Assembly: GCA_003339415.1 (NCBI GenBank)
Contig: PDHQ01000014.1
Coordinates: forward strand, 420-64,419
Source of the DNA: Ophiocordyceps camponoti-saundersi (nom. inval.)
Lineage: Eukaryota > Ascomycota > Sordariomycetes > Hypocreales > Ophiocordycipitaceae
Direction of reading: 5' to 3'
DNA length: 64,000 nt
Shown here: positions 32,127 to 45,000 of the stretch, piece after piece
Numbering within the stretch: position 1 is the stretch's first letter
How the letters are laid out: every line of letters starts with the position of its first letter
Notes under the pieces: generated by a model
The model's database searches: none
What the model saw: the letters and a program-made list of their open reading frames with translations, nothing else
Told to the model about the DNA's origin: nothing
Program-made: the position numbers and the translations under genes

Positions 32127-35100
32127 TCAAGCGTCCATGCCATTCCGACCAACGAGCCTCCTCACCATGCGAATCACCTCGTCGGCGCCTTCAACCTCTT
32201 CGCCACGTCTCTCCACCCGCCGAGCCAGAAGCCGATCGAGCAAGCCGCGCAAGCGAGCGACGAGAACGCCGATCCGCGCCCACCCTCTCAGCCGGATCCA
32301 GCCGTCGACCACGAGACCTCTGCCGAGCGTGTCGAGCTCGATGGCGCCGCAAAAGAGTAGGAGGCCGTACGCGTTGAGAGCTGTTTTGTTTTTGGTGTGT
32401 CCCTCATCCCCTCGTTCGTCTCAATGTCAGAAAGGTGAAGATGATCAAGAGCCGGAGAAGAAAAAGGGGGAAGAGAGAGGGAGGGAGAGAGAGAGAGAGA
32501 GAGAGAAAGAAAGGAAAGAAAAGAAAAAGAAAAACCCACGCGTCAAATCCCGTATAAACACCTTGCTCGTCGCCATGATGCCAAAGTACGACACGTACGC
32601 GGCGTCCCCCGTAAACGTCTGACAGCCAAACAGTGTGCTGGCCGGATGCACAAACACCCTCCCGTTCTCCTGCGTAAAGAACTTGATCGCCCGCGCCTCC
32701 GGATCCAGCTCCACCGCCCCGGACATGCCGCTGGCGTACTTGCGATCCGGGTATTGGATCCGCGCCACCTGAGGCGCAAACGCCGCCGCCACCAGGCCGC
32801 GGAGCAGTTGCGGGTCTCGCTCCGCAGTGGGTCTCCGCTCCCGCTCCCGCTCCCGCTCCCGTTCCCGGCTCCACTCCCGGCTCCGTCCTGGCAAGTCGAG
32901 ACACACCTCCTCCAGCGCCGAGTAAAGCTGGGTCCGCGTCGCCAAAATGTCCCTCAGCGCCTGCTGCGACAGGAAATTCTCCTCGCAAAACGACCGCAGC
33001 TGTCGGCCTCCCGACGATATCCTCGTCATCTCCTCCCACGCCTCGACCGCCGCCAGGTCCGTCAGCACGTCGCCGTCTCCTCGCCCCGCCGCGAACTGCA
33101 TCCTCGCCTCCCGCGCCGCCTCCCGCTTCTCCGGCGGCGGCGTCACAAACGGGCTCCGCGTGCTGAGGATGGCCGCCATCGCCACGCAGTCGTCGCCGCA
33201 TCCTAGCAGCGCCCCAAGCACCATCAGCTTGCCGCACCGCAGGTCCGCCGGGATCGTCGCCAGCTGCCGCCCTAGCGCCGTCAGCTCCGTCCCGTCCAGG
33301 GCGCCCATCCGTCCGAGGAGCCGCAGCGCCCCGTCTACCGCCAATCCCGAAGGCGCCGTCGGGCATCGCTCCAGGAACCCGGCCACGTCTCGCACTCCCA
33401 TCGCCCGCACCGACAGGCACAGCTGCTCCAGCGGCACCCGGCGGATTTCCGGCTCCGGCCGCTCCGCCATCTGCCGCTCCGTCTGCAGCGTGTAGAGCCT
33501 GTAGCATCGGCCCTCCTGCACGCGTCCGGCTCGTCCGCGTCGCTGCTCGCATGCCGCCCGCGACGCCCATCGCTCCTCCAGCCGTCGCATGTTGTTGCTC
33601 GCGTCGAAGCTAGTCTCCTTGACCTTTCCGCTGTCGACGACCGCCACCACGTCGTCGATGGTAATGGACGTCTCCGCCACGTTGGTCGCCATCACCACCT
33701 TGCGTTTGCCCGCCAAAGGCCGGCCAAACACCCGCTTCTGCTCGCTCGTCTCCAGGGATCCGTGCAGCGCAAACACCTGCAGCGAGCTCGTACCTCGTAG
33801 CCGCCCGCACGCCTGGTTGATTTCCGCCACGCCCGGCAGAAATACCAGGATCCCGCCCGTCTCCTTCTCCGCGCTGAGCTCGAGGTCGATGGCTCGTACA
33901 GTCTCCGCCAAAAGGTCGTAGTCCATGCGCTGAGCCAACCGCTTCATCGTCCGTTCCACGACCGCGTCGAATGCCTTGCCGTTGCTGTTCTTATCGCTGA
34001 GACTCCAGTCGTTGAATCCCCACTCCGACGACGGCCCCCTATCGTCATATGCCATCGCCTCACCGTCGAGTCCGCTCATCCTCAACACGTAGTCCAGGTA
34101 GTACTCTTCCACCGGAAACGTCCTGCCGGCAATCTCCACCAACCCGACGCTCAAACCCTCCGACGCAAAGTAATGCCTGAACGAAGCAGCATCCAAAGTC
34201 GCCGACATGAGCACCAGCTTCGGCCCGCCGCCTTCGCGTAGAACCTCGCGCATCAGCGTCAGGAGGAAATCCGTATCCAGGCTCCTCTCGTGCACCTCGT
34301 CGATGACGACGTGGCTGACGTCCGCCAACGACGCCGCCACGTCCTCCATCCGCCCGCCCGACGTCTGCAGCCGTCTGAGCAGGACGCCCGTAGTCACAAA
34401 CGTGATCCGCGTCCTCTCCGACCGTCGAGCCTCGCCCCGGATGGCGTAGCCCACCTCGTCGCCCACGCGCGAGCACCGCTCCTCCGCCACCCGATCTGCC
34501 AGCCCCAACGCAGAGATCCGCCGCGGTTGCGTCACCATCATGTTGACCTGTTCGCCAAGGCCCCTCTCGTAAAGGTCATCGAGGATAAACTGTACCGACT
34601 GCGTCGACTTGCCCGAGCCCGTCTCTCCGCTGATAATCGTCACGTCATTCTCCTCCACCGTCCGAACGATGCAGTCGCACATCCGCCACGCCGGCAGCCG
34701 TCGCCGCTTTGACTCCATGTCCTTCCACGTCGCCTGCTGCTGCCGTTGGAGCCACGCCTCCCTGCTGCGCGCGTCCGCCGTCCACGAGATCCTTCTTCGT
34801 GTCGCAGGCTGCGCGCGACCCGCCGAATCCTTCTTCGCCGTCGGCGCCTTGGGTCGGCTATCGGATGCGGATGATGCCACGGCGGAAATGTCTACGAGCT
34901 TTCCTGGGTCGTCGATGATGCCGTTGATGTGCCGCTGAACCCAGTCGGTAACCAGATACATCTTCAGGGGCTCGTCTCGTAGCGACTGCGCCGAGTACTC
35001 CAACGCCTTCCGTATGATGCTGAGCTTGATGTATGACGGTAGCTTGCCGGTGACAGCAAGGACCAGGTCATCGGGATATGTCGTAGGCCGCCGGATCCGT

Positions 35101-36434
35101 AGATGCGTCTCGACCTCGGTTTTGCCCGCGTCCTGCACCGACTCTAGCCGTACGCGGATCGCATGGTCGTCATCGCGACACAGGCTGTCGCCATACATGG
35201 CCTCGAGGCTCGCTACCTCCTCCTCCCACTGCTCGTCGGGGCCTCCCATGTCGAGAAACTCCTCGCCCGACGGCGCAGGCGCCGGGAAGAGCATCGCCTG
35301 CAGGGCCTCGGCTGCCTTGCCCTCGTCTCCGCCGTTGTCGTCGAGTACGCGGGCGCAGAGCTCGGGCGCGTATCCCGTCTCCGAGAGCAACTTGATGATG
35401 CCCTCCCTCCTCAGATTGGTCGCGCCCACAGACACGCCGGCCGCATAGTTCTCGGGGAAAGCCCAGCGCGGTAAATCGTCCTCTGGCACGTGGATAAGCA
35501 ACCATTCCAGCGTCTCCTCGCGATCCTTGCAGTATTCCACCGCCTCGGCCACGTGGCTACGTCGAAAACCGATCTTGGACAGGTCGTCGACGACGCTGTT
35601 CTTCTGCTCGCTAGACATGCGAACACCATGCGGGTTCCACGAGATCATGCCCTGCCGCAGCAAGGCCTCGAGCTGAATTCTCGTCTGCCGACCCATCTCG
35701 ACCTTGGGTGCCGTCATCCAGCCCTTCATGGCATTGGGGCCCGCACCCGCGCTGTTAAGGAGCGCCAGCCCCGACGCCCCTGGCATCCCCTTGGCCTTGG
35801 CCTTGGCCGCCTCGACCTCCCTCCTCTTCTTCTCCGCTGCCGCTTTCGACTCCTGCCGCTCCAGCAGCGTCTTGAACGGGTCGGCATCGTACATCCACGC
35901 TTTCCCCTCCTTTGCATCCTGCGCCTTGAGCGCCTGAAACTCCTTCCACAGCGCCTTGTGGTCCGGAGGCAGTACCGTGTGCTTGTTCTGCATGTTGCAC
36001 ACCCGGAAAAGAGCGTACGTCGCCGCCGCGTGTTTGGCCTCGAGCGCCGTCTCCCTCAGCAGGAGGTGCTTGTGGCTGGCGGGGATCTTGAAGGGTTCCA
36101 GTCGCGTGAGCTGCTGCGTCTTGGCGTCTCGCGCGCTGAGCGTCACCCACACAGAGAAGCCGTCGGCCGTCTTGCGCGTGTCGTAATCGGGCTTTTCCCA
36201 CCGCTGCCTCTGACAATGCTCGCTCAGCAGGTTGACGGGGAGCTTGCCGGTCCAGGAGGATCCCCCGATGATTTGCTTGACCGTCGGTTTCGGGGGGGGA
36301 ACGGCTGGAGTCGCCGACGCCGCCGCCGCCGGCTCCGTTGTCTTCTGGCCCTTTTTGCCCTTGCCTCCATCCTTGGGTCCTTTGGATGGGCCAGCCGCCG
36401 GCTGGTCAGCCTTGTCCTTGGCCTTTTTAACCAT
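32127..36434 (-). CDS. DEAH-box RNA helicase, DHX57/YLR419W type
   Basis: Two exons, 36434-32540 and 32380-32127, give 1382 residues. Order of parts: Lys/Ala/Pro-rich N-terminus; a dsRNA-binding-like region (residues about 55-160); UBA-like segment (about 275-330); RWD domain (about 390-500); helicase motif I GETGSGKST (about 604), motif II DEVH (about 711), motif VI QRRGRAGR (about 962); then the HA2 and OB-fold regions. This is the UBA-RWD-DExH layout of DHX57 and yeast YLR419W, close to DHX29; an RNA or ribosome-associated role is inferred. The last exon was found by splicing DLT at 32540 to PLNAYGLLLFCGAIELDTLG and then VVDGWIRLRGWARIGVL, the expected family C-terminus. Unspliced, the frame runs into the GA-rich intron and ends in false Ser/Leu repeats. 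A short Arg/Glu repeat (RERERERERER) near 32850 interrupts the C-terminal half. Confidence 0.93.
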
Positions 36435-37340
36435 GATCTGCTCTGTCGACCGCTGCGGCAGACGAGGTCAGGCAATAGAGGCAAGGTAGGCAGCTAGGAG
36501 GTAGTCTCGGAAAAATGAGCCGTCACGTCCAACACACTGTGCGTATCTGATCAAAAACATTGGGAGTATTACAGTGTGTGATGCTAGACTGAAACTGTAG
36601 CGACGAGAGTGGCTGACATAAGCATCACATGCTTGCGGCGATAGTTAAAGGGCTACCTATGCACTACTCGGCGAGCTTCATACATGCAGCATGCTTGCAC
36701 CTTTATAGCAACATCGTCTTGGCCAATCTCGCTCGCATTAAACTAGTGTAGGTGCACAACCACTTGGCTATGCCGTCCGCCACAGCGTCTACTTGAGAGC
36801 CTGATGCACTGGCATCGACTGCTGACACGACGCCTTCCTTTCCTCCACTCACAGTTCATCCGCACTTCACTCCGCCCATCCCACGCGAAGTCAGTCGTGA
36901 CTGGTTGTAGGCATCGTCGGCTAGCTGGCGGTAATGGGCACGTCGCCCTTCAGCTTCTCATGAGCCTCCTTGCTCTATCCTCGTCCACCTTCCAGGCTGG
37001 AGCTTTCAAGCTACCATAGGGCCTGCTAATCTTTCAACTTCCTTTGTCTTGCTGCCGCTTCTCTTTGCCGAATCTTGGACAAGAGAGTCTTCGCTGGTGA
37101 TGTGGCGTGGGGGAAATACAATGCGCAACTTATGTGAAAGCTATTGCGCCATGGTGATGTTGTAAACGGGGAATGGGTTTTGGGCCGGGATGTGTGAGGG
37201 GGGGGGGGGATGGTAAGGGGACGAAGAGAAGGACAAGTCGGCGAAATGCCTGTGTACCGCATATACTTTGGCATCTGTCGGCATCACGGCCATCCTGTTG
37301 GGGCATCCATCGCCTTCGAGGGTGAACTGCGTCTCAATTC
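36435..37340. other. Intergenic, no gene seen
   Basis: This includes the helicase promoter and the downstream side of importin alpha. A G run lies at 37199-37209. No coding signal is found. Confidence 0.6.
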
Positions 37341-39246
37341 TCACATATCCATTGAATCGCCGCCGTTTTCAAAGCTGAAGCCGCCAGCCTGAGCGGGGCC
37401 GTTGGCGCCGAATCCGAATGTGCCATTGGCTCCAGTCGGCTGGGCCATGCCTTCGTCGTTCTCGGCGTCGTCGGAGAAGTACTTTTCGATGATGTGATAC
37501 GACTTGACGTATATTTCCTCGTTGGCGTTGTTTTGGCACTCGTGAATCTTCTCCATGCCACCGCATTCTTCGATAAAGAGGGCATAGCGATTGATGGAGT
37601 CGGCACCCTCGCCGGCCGACTGCTTATCGAGGTCACCGATCTTAAGAATGTTCTCAAGACCGTCAAGTGCCACCTGAATAATTTTGTTGTCCGGGCACGA
37701 GAGAAGATCGCAAAGGGGTTTAATGCAGCCCTGAGACACGAGATACCGAATCTGCTCAGGTTTCTGCAGACCACCCGAGGTGGCGTTGCTGATGGCCCAG
37801 CAAGCCTCCTTACGCGTCTTAAGGTCGCCATTCTGGAGCAGATGAATGAGGGGTGGAATGATGTTGGCGTCAATAACCGCTTGGATCTGGGACGAGTTCC
37901 CGGCCGTGATGTTGGAAATCGTCCAGCACGCTTCCTTGCGAATGCCATCCTTGGTAGAGCTAAGAAGGGCCAAGAGACAGGACAGAGCGCCGCAGTTGAT
38001 GATGACCTGGGTCTGAACGTCGTCACCAGTGACAATGTTACCGACGGATCGCAGAGCTGGCGTCTGAACCGATGTTGAGGCATGCATCAGCAGCTCCACG
38101 AGCCGACGCGGGATGCCGGCCTCGATGACGGCCTGAATCTTGTCGTTGGAGCCATCAGACAAGTAAGAAATGGCCCAGCAGGCGTCGATCAAAACCTCGT
38201 CGTCTAGCGAATAGACCAACTTGGACAAAACCGGAAGAGCAGGTGCGATCTGCAATGATTGAGGCTTTGTTAGACGGGCCAAGGCGGCCACAAATGAGTT
38301 AGAGCTGGGACTAACCGTATTCCAGTCGGGTTGTGGCGTTTTACCACGGCAAAAATTGCTCAAAGTCCAGGTAGCATTGCGAAGCATGCTCAATTTGCGG
38401 CTGTCCCCGAGGAGGTTAAGCAAAGGCTTCAGCGCACCACAACTGAGGACATAGTCTCGACAATGCGGGCTATCGCCGGCTATGTTACCTAGAGCCCAGA
38501 CAGCCTGTTCCCGCACGTCGGGCTCTTGGCTACCAAGAAGCTCGACGAAAATGGGCACCGCACCAGCTTCGATGACCACTTGAGTCTGCGTAGCCGATCC
38601 GGAAGCAATGTTGGTCAGAGCCCAAGCAGCCTCGAACTGAACGAGAGTGTGAGGAGATCGCAAAAATTCCACAAAGCGGCTGACAACGCCCGTTTTAATG
38701 ACTTCTTCGATGGGAGGGTTCCGCTCCTTGGACAGCAGTTTGCGGAACTTAGTCGTGGCTTGAATCTGCAGATCGATCTGATCAGAGAAGACGCCTTGGA
38801 CCATCTGAGGCAGGTCCTCGTTCAACTAGAAAAATATACGCGTTAGCTGATGTCATGAAAGCTACGAGGAAAGAGGTCGGAGAAATAGCCAGTGCAGGTG
38901 TGTGGAGACAGGCAGCCCACAGATGAACAAGGGTGGAAACGGTGGTTGTTTTTTTCCCTCGCGGAAAAAAAAACCACGAAGACGGGAGACAAGGAAATTT
39001 GACACGACATACCTGGGACTCCGTAGGGGCCGACTCATCGTCGCTGTCGGGAGCGGCGCCGAGCGACGCTCCCGGACGATTCTCACCGGTGCCGATGCCG
39101 CGTCGTTTGGCCAAATTCTCTTCACGCTTCGCCTTGCGAATCTCAACTTGCTGTTCCTCGCGACGACGACGCAGTTCCTCAGGCTTGAAGGCATTCTTCG
39201 CCTTGAACTGCGTCCGGCGATGCTCGGGAATGTATCGCTCTGCCAT
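37341..39246 (-). CDS. srp1: Importin subunit alpha (karyopherin alpha)
   Basis: Three exons, 39246-39013, 38825-38316 and 38249-37341, encode 550 residues. Residues 1-78 form the importin-beta-binding domain, rich in Arg/Lys ([20 protein letters not shown]). About ten armadillo repeats follow, with the [47 protein letters not shown] and WAISNATSG helices carrying the Trp/Asn pairs that grip nuclear localisation signals. The C-terminus is Gly/Phe-rich and ends [10 protein letters not shown]. The protein carries cargo with importin beta into the nucleus. The second intron (66 nt) is a multiple of three without stops, so it could be retained by mistake in gene models; removing it restores [16 protein letters not shown]. 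The start lies head to head with POT1. Confidence 0.97.
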
Positions 39247-39836
39247 GATTTGTCGGTTTCTTTTAGGTTGTGTTTTGGGCTTGCAGCAGTAGCGCTTGTG
39301 CCGGGGGGGAGGATTTTTGGCTGACGAGGACTCGCAACCCCCGAACCAGGAGCCAGTTAAGGATGAAACGGCAGCGATGCGATGTCTGCGGCGGCTTGAC
39401 GATGACAGTTTTGACAGACTGCCCAGGGCGCTGATGCTAAGCGATGGGAGAGAGGAGAGGGGAAACACAGAAGGCGTTGGGAAAGGGGGGGGGGGTGGAA
39501 AGCCTGTGAAGAAAATCACCTGCTGCGTTGCTGGAGTGGCAGAGAAGTCGCGAGGGCCCAGGGGGGGGGGGGTCAAGGCCTTTTTCTTGCCTGAGGCACC
39601 AAGTGCGGGCAAACAAACTTCGAACGGACGGACTGTGAAGGAGGGGCAGTGCCTAAGCTAAGTAAGCTACCTGCATATTGCATGAAATCAGCATATTCTC
39701 GCACGTACCACCTGTTAGGGGCACCTTTCAAACTTGAGTTTCCTCATTCACGTGTGCAATCACGTGTATACGCGTCATAAGCTTCCCCCTCTCAACGCGT
39801 GACTCGACGCGTGGTGCAACGCCCATCTTCTCCAAT
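39247..39836. promoter_or_regulatory. Divergent promoter, importin alpha / POT1
   Basis: Start codons are 590 bp apart. Close to POT1 lie two CACGTG E-boxes (39749-39754, 39761-39766) and three ACGCGT boxes (39770-39775, 39795-39800, 39807-39812), the last ending 24 bp before the ATG. ACGCGT is the MluI cell-cycle box bound by MBF in yeasts. The importin side holds G runs at 39486 and 39563. Confidence 0.7.
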
Positions 39837-41804
39837 ATGTCGCTGCCCTCGCGCTACGTCTCTGCACGAGACATTTTGGACGGCAAACGGATCAAGGGCA
39901 CCAAAGTCAACGTCGTCGGACTGGTACTAGATGTGAGGGACCCGATCCCCACAAAGGGCGCTGGTAAGGAGGGCTTGGATCGCACTTGTTGCTTCTGCGC
40001 AGGCTGATATTTGTATGGGATAGACTGGAAATGCGAATACCGTCTGTACGACCAATCCTTGGAGGATGGCGTCGACTCCCTTACCCTCACCGTTTTTCGA
40101 CCCAAGGACCAAATGCCGGCAGACGCTAGTCTTGGCGATGTCATTGCCGTCTTCGGTGCCAAGGTTCAATGTCGCTACGGAGACATATCCTTGATCTCCA
40201 ATCACACGACCGTGTTACACATATACGATCACAGCAAGATTCCCGAACCTCCGCTGGACGCCCTCATCGCCCTGCAGCCATCAATAACGAGGGCGGCACG
40301 TGCCCCAACCCCCGAGGAAGCCCTGTTCGTCTCTGTTATGTACAAGGCCATCAACCGGGACAGGCTTCCGTCGCGAGCCGACTTTGAAGCTCAAAAGGCC
40401 CAATCCGTCAACATCAAGAACAAGTTCTCCGAGCTCAAGAACGTTCGCGAAGGCATATACGTCGATGTCCTGGTACAAATCGTCAAGGCACCCTACGACG
40501 AGTTCGAGAAGTGCTCCATCTGGGTATCAGACTATACCGAGAACGACCTCTTCTACAACATCGCCTTCTCAGGCGAAGAGTCGGATGAGACGAGACCGTA
40601 CGGAAAGCGAAGTATGCAAATCACATGCTTCGAACCCCATGCCTCGTTTCTGCGCGACGAACAGCTGCCCGTCGGGACGTGGATCTACGTGCGGAATCTG
40701 CATATCAGGCTTGGTCACAACGGATCAAATCTTGAGGGAAATCTACACGGAGACGAAAAGAATTTGGCCAAGGTCAACATCGAGCCGCTCGTCGTCAACC
40801 AGGACTCAGCCTCCAACAATCCGCAGCTCAAGGCTGCACTTCGCCACAAGCTATACTACAAGAAGGATAAGAAGGCACAGCGACGGGAAATCAACGAGGC
40901 AGCAGCAGCTGGGCAGAAACGAAAGGCACAGACGGAACAGAGCACGGCTCAGAAGCCGAACAGACAGCAAAGACGCAAGATCGAACGCGAGAAGAAGCTC
41001 AAAGAGACCGAACAAGAAGACGTGTTGGACACCCTGCCAAACCTCAATAAACAAGGTAAGTTTGCCACGCAGTAGAGAGACGAGGAGACTGATCAGACAA
41101 CAGTGAAATGCGAAAATACTAACAAGGCAGCAAGCTCTCTCTCCGAGATAATGCAACCAGTATTCTACGAAACGACCATCGACGATCAACTCGTGAAGCT
41201 GCAACTGCCCTTCGTCAACGCAAATTACCGTACCATCGTGCGGGTCATCAACTTCGAGCCCCCCCAGCTCGAGCGATTCGCCCGCTCGAGAACAAGATCC
41301 GATACGGACTTGCTTCCCGACATAGATCCAGGCTTCGACTCGAACTCAGAGCAAGATGAAGAAGACTCCAACACGGTTTGGGAGTGGTGCTTCTCCTTCG
41401 AATTGGAAGAAGTCATCGACAACGACGGACAGCAGCCCCCGAAAACAATGTGGGTTCTCGTCGACAACCACGCCGGACAATGTCTTCTCAACCTCGACGC
41501 CGCCGATCTAAGCCACGACGGTCAACTCCTCCAAGACGTGCGTAAACGGCTTTCCATCCTCTGGGGCGAGCGGGGAGACGCCAAGGTTCGCGCTCAGCAA
41601 GCCAGGTTACTACGTGACAGCAACGCGCCCCCGAGCGACACCCCCCCCGTTGTGGATCAGGCATTGCCTCCCCCGTTCTCGTGCTGTCTTCGTCAGTATG
41701 CCGTCAAGGTCGCCGAGTCAGACGCGCACAAGGCTGACGCGGGCGACGGCATGCGCTGGGAGAGGGTCTTTGGTCTCTTTGGAACCAGGATTTGTCCTAG
41801 GTGA
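39837..41804 (+). CDS. pot1: Telomere end-binding protein POT1
   Basis: Exons 39837-39963, 40024-41055 and 41104-41804 encode 619 residues. The N-terminal OB fold (VNVVGLVLDVRDPI, DWKCEYRLYDQSL, LTLTVFRPKDQMP, GDVIAVFGAKVQ) matches the telomeric single-strand binding domain of Pot1. A second OB-like region runs about residues 200-320 (GIYVDVLVQIVKAPYDEF, CSIWVSDYTENDLFYNIAF). A Lys/Arg/Gln-rich linker (NRQQRRKIEREKKLKE) precedes the C-terminal domain expected to meet Tpz1/TPP1-type partners. The protein caps the 3' overhang and controls telomerase access. Introns are 60 and 48 nt; the second is at the small end for fungi. It is convergent with scc3. Confidence 0.92.
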
Positions 41805-42082
41805 TGGGGGAGTAGGATGGCTTATCGTAGTATATAGTTTGGCTCTATGATTCATCGAGCGTACCTAGTGTTTAATGACGCGTGAAAGGGGAACAGGGCA
41901 GTGCTGAAACGCCCTTCACAGGAGGTCCTCCTTAGCAGACGACTTTGCTTGTGATCTAGTACACACGAGTGTACGCTCAACTCACCACATGGGGAATTCA
42001 TATATAACAGTGAAGATGAAACAGAAGAATCAAGACAGTAGGCGCTCAAGTCCACAATAGCCGCCCAAAGCACCCCTTACAC

Positions 42083-45000
42083 TCAATCACCAAGGACATC
42101 CTCTTCTACAGCGTCACGGCCCGGCGTCTCAACACCACCATCCGACTCTTCATCGACAGGGGGTTCGTCATCCAGCAGCTCCCTACGACGCAGATCCTCA
42201 CGGGATCCCTCCTCAGGCTCTACGTCCTCGAATATATTATCGTCCTCGTCCGCCACCATCTCCTCGCTGACGACCGGCTTGCGCGTCTTGGCTGGGGCTT
42301 TGGTGGCGCCGACGGTCTTCTTGCCCGTTTTGGCTGGAGGCTGCTTCTCGTCGAGGTAGGCTACCACCTCTTTGAAGTTGTTTCCGAGCTTGTTTCGGTT
42401 CCGGAGGACGCGTCGACGTAACTTGCCGGCCTGGGAGCCGCGGTTGTCGATGAGGCCGGCCGTCATGGTCAGCACGTACTTGGCCGTCAGTTCGCAGAGG
42501 GCCTTCTCCGCCCGGAGCTCGGCAACGTAGCGCTCTTCCTTGGATTGGCCCTCGGCGTCCTCGTCCTCCTCGTCTTCGATATCCTCGTCGTCCGCTATGG
42601 GATCTTCGTCTTCCGCCGGCTCGTTGAGCGTCTTATCTTTTTTCGCCTTTTTGGCGTATATTTTCTCCGCGCCGTCGAAGATGGACGTCAGCTCCGGCAC
42701 AAGCCCCTGTTCGATATTCTCTATCAAGACCCTCAGCTTGTCCGCTTGGGGTGACGCCTCATCTGACTTGCGGCCCGAGTCATGCAGCTGTCGACGCAGC
42801 GTAGCGAAAGTGAGGTGAAGATCGCATAAGCTTCCCGTGGCGAAGAGTCGCAGTTGGTCGACGGCTGCGCGCGATGAAAACGTCTCGATTAGATGCCTTC
42901 GGTATGACTGGCGCAACCCCGAGAGAATATCGAGCTCGGCGTCGGAGATGCTCGTACCGGCAGTGAGCAGTTGCGACAAGGCCCGGGTCTTCCACATGAA
43001 GTAGAACTGGCACGCCTTGATGGCATAAGAAACCACCTCGTCCTCGAGGTCGTCAATGTCGTCCTCTTGCGGCTCATACTTGCCGCGATGCACTATCTCG
43101 ACCAGTATATCGATGACAGGGCTCTGAGACTCTTCCGACCTTGGCGTAGCCTCGAAAGAGTCGATACAGTTGGAGATGCTGGCCAGCTTGCTAATCTTGA
43201 TGAGCGTCGTCGACAGCTCGCGGAGGGGCGTCTCCGCCAGATTACCGCGGATCGAGAGCTGGCACGTATTGTCGAAATTGCGCAAAGCGTTGATGACGTT
43301 CTCCCAGAGTAAAGACAGCTTGCTGTCGGTCAGCTCCTCCAGCTCTTGGCACTCGCGCGCATGCAGGAGAGCGGTGGTGGCCTCGAACAAGACCCTCTTG
43401 TCGTCGTGTCGGCTGAACTGCGTGCTGATCTCGTCGAGGAGCTTCTCGTACTTTGATGCGTCTTGCCGCAGCTGCTGGAAGCTATCAAGGTTGAGGGAGT
43501 GCTCCATCCGCAGGACGATAGCTGCCGTCTCCGGCTCGGCGCCGAATTTATTGAGCAGTTTGGGAATCACCGTCGTGAGCTCGAGTGCAGCGTCCTCGTT
43601 GGCCTCGGCTGCCTCGGCACGATGTCCTTTTTTCTTGCTCCGGTCGTGCTCGCCGGCCTGCGCAAGGCTCAGTCGGATGGCGGAGCTCAGCACATCAAGC
43701 AATATTGACTCCTCTTCGGACGTCGGGGCGACTACTCTCTTAAACGAGTCACTGTCGGCCGATCGAGACTTGCTCGACTTGGACTTGGTGCTGGTGCTGT
43801 GGTCGAAAAGCAGGTATCCGGCGAGCAGCTCCCACGACTTTACCTCTGGCAGCTTTTCGTACAACACCTGAGCCGCTAGAGAGATTCTCGTGTCCGGGAC
43901 GGTCGCCTCCAGTAGTTCAGCAGCGGCGTCCAGGTCGAGAGCCAGGCCGCTGTGCTGTTGGGCCTCTTCGATCTGGGCGTCGTATACGGCGAGAGACTCG
44001 GCAAGACACTTGATATTGACCCATTCCTTGCGCGGTGACTCAAAGTCATCTTCGTCGACATCGTCGAGTTCTTCCAGGGCCTCGGCGCCGCCAATCTCGT
44101 CCAGCTTGCCTTGTTGGACGTCCTGCAGGCAGGCGACGAAGAAGCCGACGACAGCCTTGCGGATCCTCGGCTCCGTGTCGTAGATGAGCTTGCCAATAGC
44201 GTCGATCTCGTTGGGCTCGAGTAAGGCGGCGGCGCGCAACGCGTCGATAACAGAGATAGCGGCAACTCTGACGGAGACGTCAATGTCGAGAGTGGCCATT
44301 TCTATCAGCCTCGGCCGGAAGCGGTCGATGAAGTGACCGAGCTGCTGCGCGTCGCGTTTGAAGACGCGCAGAAGCTGCTTCAACACCTCATGGCGGGTGG
44401 CCGCGTGCATGTCCGAGAGCATCCAGCCGAGATAGCGCAGGTAGCCCGGCTCCATGAAGACGGTGGGGAGGTGCCAGATCCAGGATCCCAGGGCCTCAAC
44501 ACACTCGGTTCGGATCTTTGCGTCGACGTCGCGGTAGCGGTGCACAAAGACGGTGTCGAAGAAGGACTGGATCGACTCGCTGCACGTCTTGCGGTAGCCA
44601 TTAGCCTCGGTTAGGCCGCGCTGGATTTCGGCAGCTTTGGACTTGTTTTTGCCCTTTTTGGCAGCCTGGGACTGCTGCTCGATCGTGGCTATCCGTCGGT
44701 CGAGCACGCCGGCCACGTCGATCAGACCCGACTGCACGGCGAGGGCAATCGTCGTCGCCGTGTGGCGGAAGGGCCGCAGGGAGGATGAGGACATGCTGGA
44801 AAGCCAGGCATGCAGGTTATTCATCAGGTCTGGATCCTTGTAAAGCACGTCGGTTTCGTGAAGGAGATGGACGAGTTGCTGAAGAAAGGAGACGAGCAGT
44901 TCGCGAAAGGACTTGGTGGTTTTGGACTTGGCAACCAGGGGATAGTCTGTGATTTGTTGCTACAGAACGTCAGTATTTTGGCGGCTCTTGAATAAATGAG

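Noticed and set aside
31901..32143. Ser-rich N-terminal extension of the aprataxin-like protein
   Set aside because: It is the translation of tandem repeats, would overlap the helicase stop codon, and lacks the usual Hnt3 N-terminal sequence; kept only as an alternative.
32404..33570. 388-codon Gly/Ala/Arg-rich frame
   Set aside because: It is an alternate reading frame lying wholly inside the helicase gene.
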